A stretch of DNA of 64,000 bases, taken from the NCBI GenBank assembly GCA_900239685.1, contig OENT01000154.1:118546-182545 (forward strand). The letters are read 5' to 3'. The notes under the pieces are model-generated. The model saw nothing but the letters and a program-made list of their open reading frames with translations. It was not told the origin of the DNA and made no database searches. This stretch comes from Rotaria macrura (Eukaryota; Rotifera; Eurotatoria; Philodinida; Philodinidae). Of this stretch, positions 1 through 12,710 are shown one piece after another; positions within the stretch are counted from its first letter, which is position 1, and each line of letters begins with the position of its first letter. Both the position numbers and the translations under genes were made by a program.

Positions 1-518
1 TTTCTTTGATTTGGAAGCATACCATCTAGAAAAATTCAACATTGATACATTTCATACAAGTATCAAAAGATTTCTAATAGGTTCTATGATAGTTTCTGAC
101 CGAAAGACAAATGCTGAAATATAATTTAGCACAGTTGACATACATGATTTGTAGTATTTTTCTTTCACTACTGAATGGAAGAGACATTCTTTGAAAAGAT
201 TTCAATCTAGATGTGTCTGCTGTTTAGATCTCGTTGATTGATTTCTTAATGCTTGTCAAATCACGTAAAAGATAATTTATTCTGTTTTGTCAAAATGTTA
301 CTCTTACAAATGCTGCATCACGACGTTTTAACTAAGCATGTTTAAAAAAACGGTGGAGAATTTCGATAACCAAAACGTTTCTACTCTTTTTATGTCATTC
401 TTACAGTAGTAATATTGACAGACATCTTTTTATCGCTTAGCCATCGTTTCTATTCAAATTTAGTTCTCTTTTCTTTTTATAGAGAATTCTATTTCTTTTT
501 TTCTTGTATGTATTCTAG
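1..518. other. Probable intron or upstream part of the INPP5A-like gene
   Basis: The first recognisable exon of the phosphatase starts at 519, so the catalytic N-terminal half must lie upstream, either in this stretch or outside the window. A short open plus-strand frame at 2-121 could be another exon, but I could not match it to the family. No other gene or repeat is visible here. Confidence 0.4.
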
Positions 519-1852
519 TTTCATATATTTGACCATGAATTTTTATCATTTACTAACGAATTATTCGAATTTGGCAAGGCTTTTCCACCGAGGTTAGTAG
601 ACCAGCACTGAACGAAAATATTCACTCTATGTTGCTATGAAACTTTACTATTTCAATTTTAGTTATCCATACAGTGAAGAACTGGACGAAGCCCATTCTT
701 ATTTACGTGTACGATGTCCAGCTTGGTGTGATCGTGTTTTTCTAAGTCTTCCGTTCAAAAATGTTATTGATACTAAGGTTATTTTACTTCTCAACCTAAA
801 AACTATTAACAATCAATATTGTGTCCTTGCTCATCTTGAAAAAATATTTAGATTGATCCGCCAGAATATAGCAGGCTGGGAGACAGTGTATGCATGGGCG
901 ATCATAAGGTTTGATATATCGTTTTATTAGATTGATTTTGTTGCTTAAACTTAGAAGTCCAATATTTTTAGCCAGTTTACTTGTCAATGACAATAAATGT
1001 ATTGCAAGGTCGGTCTACGTATCCAACACCTTTAATCTGTGTGTTGTTTTTCTTTTCTTATCCTTTTGTTCTTATTACAAACATTCATCTGCTTTAGCTA
1101 ACATGCAGTCGTCGGAAGCATTTGCCACTACATCTAATAATAATAATCATAATAATCATAACACTAATAATCAAGCAAAGTTACCGATCACTGTTGTGAG
1201 AGAAAAAGATCCAAATATGACATCAGACTGTATTTTGAATGAAGTACAGTTACCATCGAATGACATTAATCTGTATAATATTCATGACTATGCTATATTT
1301 GTTCAACCAACACTTTTACCAGAATGGTGGTTTACTAAACTTCGACAACGACCCATGAAAACAATAAGTAATAGTAGTAAACTTTGGACTAAAGTAAGAG
1401 CTGTAACATATATGGCCAAGTTACGTCATAGGACTGGCTCATGGTATTCCGATGATCAAACAGAAAAATCACCACTTGATGATGTCTCATCATCATCCGA
1501 TGGTGATGATAAAAATAACAAAACCACTATTGAATTAAATGATTTACAAGATTATAAAAGACCAGATATTCCTAGACCATTACGTAGATCATTTAGTTCG
1601 ATCGTTTATGTGAAACACAATGACATATATACAACAAAATTAGTTCGAAGTTGTTCCGCAACTCTTATTAATTCGTCTGGTCACTCAGTAGACTCTCTTT
1701 CTGTTGAATTACCACCGCCGCCACCACCATCACCAACACCGTCACCAACATTACAATCATCACCCACAATACTATCACCACCACCGTCACGATCTTTGCT
1801 GCCGCAATCATCTCTACGCGTCTATCGTTTTCTTCATTGCATTATTCTTTAA
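519..1852 (+). CDS. INPP5A-like inositol polyphosphate 5-phosphatase, 3' exons (partial)
   Basis: C-terminal part of a type I inositol-1,4,5-trisphosphate 5-phosphatase, an enzyme that ends IP3/Ca2+ signalling by removing the 5-phosphate. Five exons splice cleanly: 519-592, 663-777, 852-908, 972-1008 and 1099 to about 1852. Joined, they give FPPSYPYSEE, then the substrate-binding motif RCPAWCDRV and the late catalytic motif VCMGDHKPVYLS, in the order and spacing of INPP5A. The N-terminal catalytic half is outside the window or in undetected exons. The vertebrate protein ends soon after the GDHKP motif, usually with a prenylated Cys. Here exon 5 adds about 250 residues with Asn/His runs, a Ser/Asp-rich stretch and a Pro-rich run (positions 1711-1800). 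The donor that closes this exon was not resolved. Paralogy within the 5-phosphatase family is possible; the family call is firm. Confidence 0.85.
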
Positions 1853-1874
1853 ATAATATATTCAACTGTTTACT

Positions 1875-1896
1875 TGTGCGTGTGTGTGTGTGTGTG
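1875..1896. repeat. (TG)n microsatellite
   Basis: Short run of alternating GT in the probable intron following exon 5 of the 5-phosphatase gene. Confidence 0.85.
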
Positions 1897-2688
1897 ATAT
1901 GTAAGTACAACAAAAACAAAGAAAATATATCTAGTACTAAAAAGGAAAAATTAGGGAGCGAATTAGTATTCGGTTGGAAAAAACATAGAATACCACTTAA
2001 CTTTTCTCTGCGTTTGCTACGATTATTTTGTTCTGTTTCTTAACAGTGACTGATTGAAATTGATTAATGCTACTTGCTTGATGCTCGTGTGTGTGTTTTC
2101 TATTTATAATTTCATATAGAATATAGATATATAATCATAAAAATCTCTCTCTGGATATATATACATAGATTTATTTATTTATTTATGAAAAGATAATAAT
2201 GTATTGTAATACAATATGGTCTTTTTTTGCATTTGTATGAATAATTGATTACGTTTGGTATTCGTTTCTCTATTGAGTGAACTATTCACATGCTTTCCAT
2301 TTACACACGATGTGTTAGTTTGATATAGCCATGTTTTCAATCTTTCTATTATTCTAGAAGACTTGTCAAAATATTGAATTCTGTTTCTAGTCGTATCGAA
2401 AGGGTAAATACAACGTCAAAACTGTTACTATGTTCGCCATTGATATTCAAGCCCATCAGCATACTATTTCTTTTTCTACACTATACTATTTTTCTATCAA
2501 ATTAGAATCATACTTTAAGTATTGATACTATCAATATCTACTTATTGTTCTGCTTTACCTCATATAGGTTTATTCTAACATACTACTGAGATTCTTTTAC
2601 CTCTATATCTAATTATTGACTTTTCTTGTTGAAACTATTGCATTTTGCACACATGTCTTAATTGATCATTGTTTTTCTTTCTTTTCAG

Positions 2689-2978
2689 GTACCAATAACA
2701 ATATTCCACGATTAAAAACTTTCAATTTTACAAATAATTTAACTGTATTGAGACCATCAACAACAATGGATAATACATCGCCGCCCATAGCATCCTCGTT
2801 AGTAACAAAAAATAACTTAACAATGAAACACGTGGATTCGAACAACACAGATGTAACTAACACATCAATGTCGTCGACGAATAATAATGTTGATCAAAGA
2901 AAAACGCTTGCTCTTCACATATTTCATGCCAATATTAAACAAACATTTACTAAGTGGATACGCGAGACACCGGTGTAG
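2689..2978 (+). CDS. Probable last exon of the INPP5A-like gene
   Basis: Open frame after a polypyrimidine tract and cag acceptor (ag at 2687-2688), ending in TAG at 2976-2978. It encodes about 96 residues rich in Asn, Thr and Ser, ending in a more ordered tail (HIFHANIKQTFTKWIRETPV). Composition matches the low-complexity tail of the upstream exon at 1099-1852, so it is probably the same transcript. The joining donor could not be fixed by phase, so it could belong to a separate small gene. No CAAX box is visible. Confidence 0.45.
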
Positions 2979-3180
2979 CTTTCATCTTTTTCTTATATCT
3001 TTTTGCTTCTTATGATGTCGTGTACATTGTTGAATAATATCTTTTCACTTCCCTCATCCCATGCTTTCATTTTTCCTTAGAGTCTCTTCTCTTTGTTAGA
3101 AGTGAATTTCCTGTTGTCTTACGTTTTTTTCTTCGTTTGTGCATGTATGTTTACAACAAAAAAAAAGCAGACGAAGAAAC

Positions 3181-3233
3181 AGTATATATACGCATCTACG
3201 TATATATATATACATATACATACATATATATTT
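3181..3233. repeat. TA/TACA simple repeat
   Basis: Near-continuous alternating T and A with interspersed ACA units just downstream of the 5-phosphatase gene. Confidence 0.8.
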
Positions 3234-3662
3234 GCTTTTTTAAATGACAACAATACTGTTTTTTGACATAAATGGCACTGATGATTTTTATGCTTTACTC
3301 AAAAGAGGTAATAAATTTTCTTAATTTATATTAAATAATACTTCTGAAATTCAGTGAATCGATTTGAAATAAACTGTATAAATTGAATTGACTCTTAATA
3401 AACAGATATGAAACTGAACGTTTTTCATACCTATTTATGTATTTTCCTAGTTCAACAACATTAAGATTATTCGATCTATCGAATCGTTGAATTCTAGAAA
3501 TATACCAACTGAGTTAACATTCTGTTGTTTCGTCGAAAAGTTTAAAAAAAGTACAAAAAGGTCAAACGATTTATATATTCAAGAAAAAAAAATAATGCGA
3601 TGAAAAAAAAACATGGATTAAGTTTTAAACAGATTATTTCGTTGATAATTGAAAAATGGCTA

Positions 3663-4160
3663 ACACTCCAAAATGTCACTGAAATATTGTCTCTCACAAA
3701 AATGTTCCCGGCAAAAAATTTCCAACGAAAAAACGTCCCCCGATGAAATGTTTTCGTTGATTATTTATTTCTTATTGTTCAATTGAATGCTATTGACACA
3801 TATGACGCCTAAAGAAAAGTAATATATCGATCCGTATATTCGTGATCGTGATTTGTTGTAGAGAATTGGACTATTCCAAAAAGAATTCAATAGACACGAG
3901 AACATTTCACAGAAATAACAGTTGTTGTGCTAAACTTTCTTGTTTTTGTTTCAAGTGGAAAATGATTTGGAATTTTATTCTTTTAATTGGTTTTGAGTAG
4001 GATAATTTCCTGTGCTTAATTATATGGTTAACTATAACCCCTGTTTTAGAAAAAAATCTAGACAACAAAGGACGTCTTTGCAGAGGACATTTTTTCGAGG
4101 GATATTATAAAACGAGGACATTTTTAGGGACACGTTTGACCGTATTCGAAAAATGTTCAC
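3663..4160. repeat. Repeat block with inverted AAAAATGTCC-type motifs
   Basis: The left part carries forward copies of A4-6 followed by TGTCAC, TGTTCCCG or CGTCCCCC. The right part carries the complementary motifs (GAGGACATTTTT, GGGACACG). This resembles subterminal repeats of a small inverted-repeat transposon. No clear terminal repeat or target duplication was found, so the edges are approximate. Confidence 0.35.
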
Positions 4161-7100
4161 ATCGAATTATCGTTTTTGTTTCCTTATTGTCAATCTTTTG
4201 CGATAGAAGTATAGAATAATTTATCGAATACTTTTTTTCAAAATATTTGTTTGAAAATGCATATCTGAAAACAAGGATTACATGTGATAGAAAATCTAGG
4301 TAAGCTCTTAAACTGAAACAATCTAGGATAGCAGTTAATTTCTTTCATATCTCAACGTTGTTGGATGGGAAACATGAGAGAGAGTAGAATACTTTAATAC
4401 ATATGAAATTTTTGAAGTTTGATTTTTGTATAAAAGAAATCTTCATGACAAAAAGAGGATTGAGAATGAAAATTTGAATCATTCTTACACGTACACACAC
4501 CATCTAAGTTTATTAGTTTTCTTTTTCTATAGAAATATTCTTGAATCGTTTCATCGTGTTATTCTTTTGAATTTATTTGTTTTCATTCTTTAATTATCTT
4601 CGCAACAATTAATTGCTAATCTAAAACGATATAGTTCATAACAATAATTGAACATTCACTTTTAATCATGTATTGACATAGATCGATTCCGTGTATTTCT
4701 ATCGATAATATATAGCTACGATTCATAGCATGTTCATTTTAGACAGTGTATAATTCATACTTCAATATGAATAAGCTTGATACTAAAGGCCAGAGATTTT
4801 CTGCACAAGTTTTATTTTCAATATTTCTCTCCATAAATGAATTCGAACGCAAAAACGAAGCTCGAAAGATATCTGATATTCTAGTATTTCTTCGTATAGG
4901 ACACGAAGATCTATGGCCGGAATATGAAATCATGAGAAATGCAAGAAAACTACCAAGCATAGCGTAACATGTACTAAGTGCGAGTTATAGTTTCTTGTTG
5001 TTGCTATTCGACGGAGTCATTTTCTCAATCTCTATACTAGTTATCGTATTTCTATCGTTGTCAACATGGACACCGGATACCAAATTTTTGTTACTGCTAT
5101 ATGTACAAATAAAAATTTTATTTGAAATTCATCGACTATTTTTCACATGCAGTAATCTTAGATATTCTTTTCAGAAACCTAAGAAACACTGTATTGATGC
5201 TGTTGGAAAATACAGAATAAACAGTTTCATTGGTAAAACTTGGAGATTGCTTTATTCTCTAGCTTTGAATAAGCGTATCGAAAAAAAAACATTCTTAGTT
5301 TACAATAGACCGAGTACAACGACGACATTGCTTTTATTGATTATTAAGTTTCTGACGGATAAAGTTTAGTTATTATCAACATCTACTGAACAATAATTTT
5401 TTTTCGAATTAACTCAAGCTTTCCAGGTACTCCTATTTTCTGATTATAAATCTAGTATATATGTATACTAATGTAATGATTCCTACTACGTTTTGGTTTT
5501 CAGCAATTGCAATGCTAAAACTAACACATTGCCTTTTATAGTTCATTGAGCCATCTGGCTAATATCTAGCCATTGATTAATATTAGTACCCACTAATCAG
5601 TAGCAACTTAGACAATACTATTCTTGTTTGATTAAATATCCTATTGAAATTTGATAATTTAATATGCGTTCCAACAGATACGTGAAAAACATCGAGTATT
5701 TTTCATGCTATCTTTTTAGTACCATACATCGCAAAACGATGAGATGAATCTATACCATATCCTTTTTCAGCGTTATTCATACTCTATCACTCGGAGGAAA
5801 CATGGGAGTTTTCATAAGAAAATATGGCTGTATCTCAAATTGTCGAGATACGTAGCATTGCTGTAACATCTAACAATATCAAATAATCTTTCAAGGTTTG
5901 TGTGAAGACAGCAATAGATGTAGACTACTGTATTTCATAATCTACGAGGCTATTGAATTTCTAAATATTGATAGTGCTAAACGAATTCTACGAACATAAT
6001 GACTGTCGAAAACGCCATGATGAAGTGGCAGATTGATGACATGTAGTTAAACAATAACTAAGCAAATAAACGGAATCACTGGCATGATCTGACTCGGGTT
6101 CAAAGATTTTTATTTACTCAATGAATGCGTGAATAAATGACATGCCTTTTAGTTGTGTGAAGCATTGGAGCAATCTAAATTTCAAAATATAACAAGAATT
6201 TTGTGATTTTTCAGGGGAAAACAACTAGGATTGTTGATCGAAAGACAATGCAGAGTTCTACGAGTAAACGTTTCACTTGATCATTCCTGAAAAGATGCTT
6301 TGTCCTATAACGTTGCACCTATTGAGAAGCAAACACATTCTGTTTTAAGTAGTTACATTTTTTTTATGAAGAGTCACTACCCATGTGCCGAGGTTGTACA
6401 TTTTATGAAAGTTTACCCCACTGAACACAACTTTCACGCGATGCTTTTTATTTCTATTTGCTTTGTCGACAAAATTAGATTGGTTATTTGTGAAGGTTAG
6501 TGAATGCAGTTCAAAATTTTTTCAGAATAATTTCAATCTTTCATCATATAGTTCAATTATTTCGATGATTTGCAAAGTGTTTCATAAGAAATTTGATTAT
6601 TTTTTCAGAATCGTTGTCTACAAGCTTTGCATTGAACGATAATGTGTTTGCTCGTATTTCGAAGAAACAAATGACTTGAAAAGCAATTTCAATGTAGGTA
6701 TTCCTGAAAAAATAGACATTGTCGTTGCAACGTCTTGTCACAGATCACTATTTTTATGTTTCATGTTTACTGGACTAGTCATAGTACATGTATATCTTCT
6801 TTCTATGAAAAATAGTCGAGTTCTACAGAAGGAAAATCATATTCAAAAATCAATGACGAAAAATAAGATAGATTTGTAAATATATCCGTTTTATAGAGAA
6901 ACAATATGTCAAGCTTGGTTACTTGTAATCATCAATCCATTGGACATTTAGAATACTTTGTTTCATCTATGCAAAGTTGTGGTCTATTTTTAAAACTTGA
7001 CAATTAGATTTGATTAGAGTTGTTTCATAGCAAAATACAGAAAAGTTTTAAAAGGAAGCAAAACCGGTTATATAGATCCTGTATTTTGAAAGATAACTCG

Positions 7101-7366
7101 ATTTGTTATTGTGTAATAAAAACATTAATATGAGATGTGATTATAAAAAAAAAGGATTAGGTTAATTTCTTGTGAATCTTTATATCCATATAGATATATA
7201 TGAGAAACACAAAAAAAAACTAAATAAAATTTTGTTTTATTAAAACCACCGTTTTCAACACCCAACATTTATTTGAATGGATTGTCACCTAAGCCAACAA
7301 GTTTTCGTCGAGAATCTAAAAAAGTAATTTCGAAGTCGAACTTTTCTTTTCAAAGAAATCAAGTGA

Positions 7367-7685
7367 CTATTTACTTCTTCTTTCATCATCATCACTAACA
7401 TCACCGTTGTAATTATCAAAATTATTTCGGCGACGATGTTCCAGTGCTTCCTTAAAACTTCTCTGTTGTTTGTAAAGTATTTCTTCTCGTTTTGCTTCGA
7501 GTAAATAATTCAGCAGTTGTTGTCGAAGTTCATTGCTGACATGCTAAGAACAAAAAATAATAGTTTAGTACCATCTTAATTATTTTCATTCAAGAAAAAC
7601 CTACATTTTTTTTACTGGTGGCATCGGTAATCAATACCAATGTGAATACCAACAATAATCCGAATACTGCAGTACCTGTCTGCAT
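7367..7685 (-). CDS. Secreted prepropeptide, CRF/DH44/ELH-like neuropeptide candidate
   Basis: Two exons (7685-7605 and 7543-7367) join in phase 0 across a 61-bp GT-AG intron to give 85 residues. The first ~23 residues are a signal peptide (MQTG, then a leucine-rich core, ending near TDATS). A dibasic KK follows at about residues 25-26. The predicted mature segment runs from N27 to an RRR site near residue 65; it is amphipathic and helix-prone (NELRQQLLNYLLEAKREEIL). An acidic C-terminal piece with DDDERR follows. Ungapped comparison by eye with the CRF core gives matches at LL..LE...R.E.L..Q..S......E. There is no glycine before the RRR site, so C-terminal amidation, typical of the family, is not predicted. 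The secreted small precursor is well supported; the hormone family is inference. Confidence 0.6.
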
Positions 7686-8734
7686 TTTTATTTCGTGTAA
7701 AATAGAAATCTATAGAGAAATAAATACACATACCAATTTCTCATAGATCGAAACATAGGTATGTATTGCTGTCAATCTCTAAGAAATGAAGCGTTTCTAT
7801 TTATGGAAAATCAGAGTAGTACGACATACATAGTAGAGACAACTTCTTCTTTAAAAACAGTTTTCTGTTTGAGAACATTGGCGAATTAGTGACTCTTAGT
7901 GGATCTGGTTGATAATTGTTATTAATTAATACTATTCTTACGGCATGGTGTTCGACAGACTCTTTCCTTCATATTAATATTACTCCTAAGCATTTATCTA
8001 CTTTAAGATGAACTACAATCGATCAATAAATACTTGCAAACTACCTAGTTACTTTATTTTTATTTTTATATTCGTCATTAGAAACGTTTATTTTTCTCAT
8101 TCAGTCAACAAATACATAGAATGACAGACTTTCATCTACGGCTATTGTATGACGTGTAAAGAAATAATTTCTTATTGGAGAATTTTTCATCAAAATTGAC
8201 TCCTTAATATGAAGGTGAATTTATTTCTCATAGCTTGAAACTGATGAAATGTTTACAGTAGCTGTCTTCGATACTTAAAATTCAAAAAAATGAAACAACG
8301 AAATATGACAAAATCTCTGAAAGTACAACTATGAAAGCACTCGATTCTTCGTTTGTTCTTTGTCGTCATTCGAAACAACTACGTATGCATGCATGAGTGT
8401 GTGTTTGTGTGTCTTTTTCAATATAAGAAAACAATTTTTTCCTCTACACAAAAATCAAGAGAGATCTTTGAATGAGTTGAGTCTAATCTAATGCATAAAT
8501 GTCATAGTCAACGATAGTTTGATAGTCCTTCAATGGAATGAGAAGACAAAATAATACATCGGATGTTGTACATATGTGTGTGGGCGCATACAAACGAATA
8601 TATGTTTACATAAAATATGCACGTGAGTCAACAGACAATGTATGATCGATCAATGAATGATTCGATACAGAATACAATAAAACGTAGTAGATTACAAAAG
8701 ACAATGTATATTTGATATTTCTCAACATAAAGAA
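7686..8734. other. Divergent intergenic region
   Basis: It separates the start of the minus-strand prepropeptide from the first exon of the plus-strand tetraspanin, so promoters of both may lie here. No gene, RNA or clear repeat was seen. Confidence 0.5.
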
Positions 8735-11700
8735 ATGCCAACTGAGCCGGTGACAACATGTGAAACGAATACTAATGCAGTAGTTCGACGCTTACCCAAT
8801 GGATGTAAGTTAACACTATTTGCTTGTAATAAAACAAAGTGAAAGATGTTTTATCTAGTTTCTGATACGGTCAAATATTGATGAGTAGCAATACTTTTGT
8901 CTGATACGTAGGTTCACGATGAAAGTCTGAGGTCATGATGGCAGTCTGCACGTCTTTCAAATCTTGTATTTATTAATTTGAATTAATGAATACACTAGAA
9001 CTTACGTGTTTAGTCTGTAGATGTAAGAATGACACAGTTTCGAAAAATGAAGTCGTATTTCTATTTATGTAGATCTACTTTTTATATTTGAATACGAAGA
9101 TTCTTTTTTCTTTTAAGTAAAGAATTCAGTAGTCGCAAAATAGCTTTTGCCCATTTATGGGAAATTATTCATCGTAATCACTTCGTCCGATTTTACACTA
9201 ATGAAAAAGATTAAGATTTCAATGAAGGACGTAAATACAGCAATTCAGCAGACATAATTATATATGATTTGTGACCTTAATCGAAAGTGTATATTATTTT
9301 TTCATCAATCTATTTTCATTTTTGTCAGTCTTTCATATGAATCTGTTACTCGTCAAGCAACTAAAGAGTTGGTTATCAAGATGAATATCAAATACATTGA
9401 TCGACCGATCTATACTCAAAATATCCTATTGAAAAGTTTCGTATCGTTTAAATTACTTTTAGCAGCGGTGCCAGTATCTACCGTGAGGGTTGACTCTACC
9501 CACCACCTCACGCTTCCACAACTTAAGTTTACAGTTCAATCTCGAATTTTTTAAGCAGATGTAACAAATGAACTCTTTTTGTCTCCCATAACTGAACTAC
9601 AAATGATCAATACAAATTCTCATCTTACGTAGAAAAACCAAATGGTTATTGAAAGATCTATTACTACTTTCAATTGTCTTCATTCTCATGTTGATTCACG
9701 ATGTTTCATTCGTGATGTGTCTTCCATGTTCCATTGAATATAAACATCAACATGATGTCAGGTTGATCATTTTATGCCTAGAGTTAAGTAAAATAGTACA
9801 CGTTACTTTGTTTTCCTCGCAATCGATATCTTCATATCTTTGAAAAGCGAGATCTTACATTTGTCGACTAACTCGAAGACAGACTTAAGAATTATTATAG
9901 TTGGTTAATCATCTGAACTATTCATCATTTGAAATATACCATCGAAGTGACCTTGATTCAACTCTTATTGATTAATATCTTGTATTTGAGTTCATATTTG
10001 ATGAATTATGAAAAATGACGACATCAATAAAAACATTTTACAAGAATTCTTACGATTAAATCGTTCGTCTGAAAGCATTTTGCTGAAGTCTCAGCTTGTT
10101 GAAAGAGATTGTAGAAGCATCTATATCACGAAATGTAAATGTACAACTTCACCATAATATAGATCTCATGAAATATCTATTCTATCCTGAAAGTTTTGGA
10201 GAATACAATTACTCTCTGGGCGACATCACAAATAGCTATGTACCATCTTTTTCTCATGAACAGATTTTAGAATTTATTTTTATACTAAAACTATATTTTA
10301 AGAAGAAACCACCAGTTTTCAGAGAATATGACGTCATCTTTTCAGATCTTTAGAATCTATGTGCAAACGACAAATAACATATTTTCATTTATTCTTTAGA
10401 ATAATCGACCTAGGCTGCAGATTTCTAAGAAATGATCCGAACTTCAGATGTACAGAAGTTGAATCGAAGAAATTCTAAGACGATTCTCATTAAGGTCGTG
10501 TGACCTTGTAATCATCAAAAAATGAACTCAAGTGCTAGGTACCAGTCAATGAATTTTTCCTATTAGTAAATAAGCAAAAACCGAAGTTATTTTATATGTT
10601 CTTTATGATTTCATCTTTATTCACATATTGAGACTGTGTTTATGATTTCATAGTTTTTCATGGCTTATTTACTTAGCCATTTTTAACATACAACAAACAC
10701 AGTATGATCGATGATTATCAAATTTTCATGACATGCGACAGAAACATGAAACTAGTCACCAATGTAGGCAATTGAAATAAAACTCTAATAGCAAGCAAGT
10801 CATAATTCTGACTCACGTCAGATGGTCTGTTGAGACAAGATCAATGGTTTGACTAGTGCAATAATAAATAATAGGTACAATTTTAAGCGAAATGTAACTG
10901 AAGCACAATTAGTTCATTTGACTTGCTAATGACATCTATCACGTAATGCTAAATAGCATAAAAATCATTGGAAGATGCTTCTTTGAGTATAATTGAATGA
11001 ACGACGAATATTTTCCTTTGCGTGGATTATTAGCTCAATAATAGGTTAACGATATAATTACAGATGATGCACAACGATGTCATCCAACAACTCACATTCA
11101 AGCGTCCAAACGATTAACAAGTTTAGCAACTACAGCCGATTCAGATACATTGTTTTCCATGGCACCTCGTTTTCATCGGATTGTACGTAGAACACGACGA
11201 GATGAATCTGACACTAGTTCATGTATTAAGTAAGATGATGAATACGAGTTTAACATTTGAATATGATGAACTATTCTCTCTTGTTTTGTTCCTCTCACAT
11301 AGATATCTTATATTTGGCTTTAATATTCTACTTTGGGTAAATAATTAATAGATATTTTCGATCGATTTTTCTAAAGTTTTTTTTTTTGAAGATATTCGGT
11401 TTGATAATTGTTGCCATTGGTATATATGCTTGGATTCAAAGAGAAACGTTTGATAATTTCGGTCGTTTAACATTGGGTGGAACATTGATTGTGGATCCAG
11501 CATTGCTTTTTGTTCTTGTTGGAATTTTCATGTTTTCAATTGGCTTTGCTGGCTTTATTGGATCATTAAGAGAGAACACTTGCCTATTATTTTTTGTATG
11601 TAAAAATCTTTCGTGCACGTAAAGAAAACGACGAAGTTCTTTCTTCTCTAAATTCTAGTTTAGTTTTGCACTAGTAATTATATTTTTTGCACAACTTGGT

Positions 11701-12480
11701 TTTGGGACATTGGTATTTATATATCGAGAAAAGGTATATTGTGCTGTTAGATAGTTTGCATATGATATTCGGATAAGTCTAATAACTTTTATGGGTAGGT
11801 AAAACATGAAAGTGAAAAACAACTAATGTTTATGATTCAAACTTATCGTGATGATCCTGATTTACAAAATATGATTGATTGGGTTCAACGTCATTGGCTT
11901 CATTGTTGTGGTATCAATAATTATCGAAATTGGGAAAACAATATCTATTTTAATTGTTCATCAAGAAATCTTGGAAATCTCGAAGCATGTGGTGTGCCTG
12001 CTAGCTGTTGCCGGACAGAATACTTTCATGTAAAGAAATATAAGAGTATTCTTGAGAAACAATAGAAAAAAAGAATTTTATCATCATTTTTCTTGCAGAA
12101 TAATAAACAATGTGGGCACGGAACATTAGAACCGTCAGCAGTATGTGTTTGAGTTTTATCAAAAGTAAATGAAGAAAATGAGAGAGATATGTTCTTTTCA
12201 GGGAACACAAATGATTTATACCGAAGGATGTTTACCAAAAGCATCACAATGGTTTGGAAGACATATTTTACCTGTAGTTATAGTTATTGTTATTCTTGCC
12301 GTATTACAAGTAAATGAAATAAACTTGTTCGTTCTATTACTCTCCTATATTTTTTTTAATCTTTTTTTCAAATAGATTGTTAGCATTTGCTTTGCACAAA
12401 ATCTTCGCAATGATATTCTAGTTCAAAAAGCGAAATGGACATGGCATACGCATCCATTGATGAACTATCGTCGATATTAG
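8735..12480 (+). CDS. TspanC8-type tetraspanin (TSPAN5/14/17-like)
   Basis: Nine exons join in frame: 8735-8804, 11064-11229, 11303-11336, 11392-11595, 11659-11733, 11799-12029, 12099-12140, 12202-12309 and 12376-12480, giving about 344 residues. TM1 begins KYLIFGFNILLW. TM2 and TM3 are in exons 4-5. The large extracellular loop has HCCGINNYRNW, FNCSS, CGVPASCC, QCG and IYTEGCLP; TM4 spans exons 8-9. The loop holds eight cysteines, the mark of TspanC8 tetraspanins, which in animals escort the protease ADAM10 to the surface and tune Notch and related shedding. The cytosolic N-terminus before TM1 is about 77 residues, long for the family. Exon 1 lies 2.26 kb upstream with a strong GTAAGT donor and is the least certain part; an in-frame ATG at 11159 (ccATGG context) is an alternative start. 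Confidence 0.9.
8805..11063. other. Long first intron of the tetraspanin gene (putative)
   Basis: At 2.26 kb it is far longer than the 50-100-bp introns that dominate this locus. Several short open frames occur, but none has recognisable motifs. If exon 1 is wrong, this is simply intergenic. Confidence 0.45.
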
Positions 12481-12710
12481 ATTAGATTCTTTTGTTTTTC
12501 GTTTTGTTGTTTTAGTTCTGAGAAATATGTATTGTCAGAAAATATGAATCATTGCAAATGTGTGTGCGTGTCTTTCAGTTTTTTTTTTCGTGGCTACATA
12601 TATATGTCTATGATAGAGTGAATAAAAATCGTTTTTAGAAGCTTAGAATCTATTTGTTTGCAACAGAATAAAGCTGACTTTATTACAGATTTGAAAATAA
12701 AAAGAAGCAG

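Larger units (their letters stand above)
2979..7366. other. Intergenic, AT-rich, no supported gene
   Basis: Open frames here are short and lack family motifs or convincing splice context. The stretch contains a TA-rich microsatellite at about 3181-3233 and a repeat-like block at 3663-4160, annotated separately. Confidence 0.6.

Noticed and set aside
2..121. Open plus-strand frame at the window start
   Set aside because: Could be an upstream 5-phosphatase exon, but no family motif could be matched and the edge truncates it.
4746..5369. Open frames of 73 and 124 residues on the plus strand
   Set aside because: Biased, hydrophobic or Lys-rich composition expected from AT-rich DNA; no motif, splice partner or conserved feature recognised.
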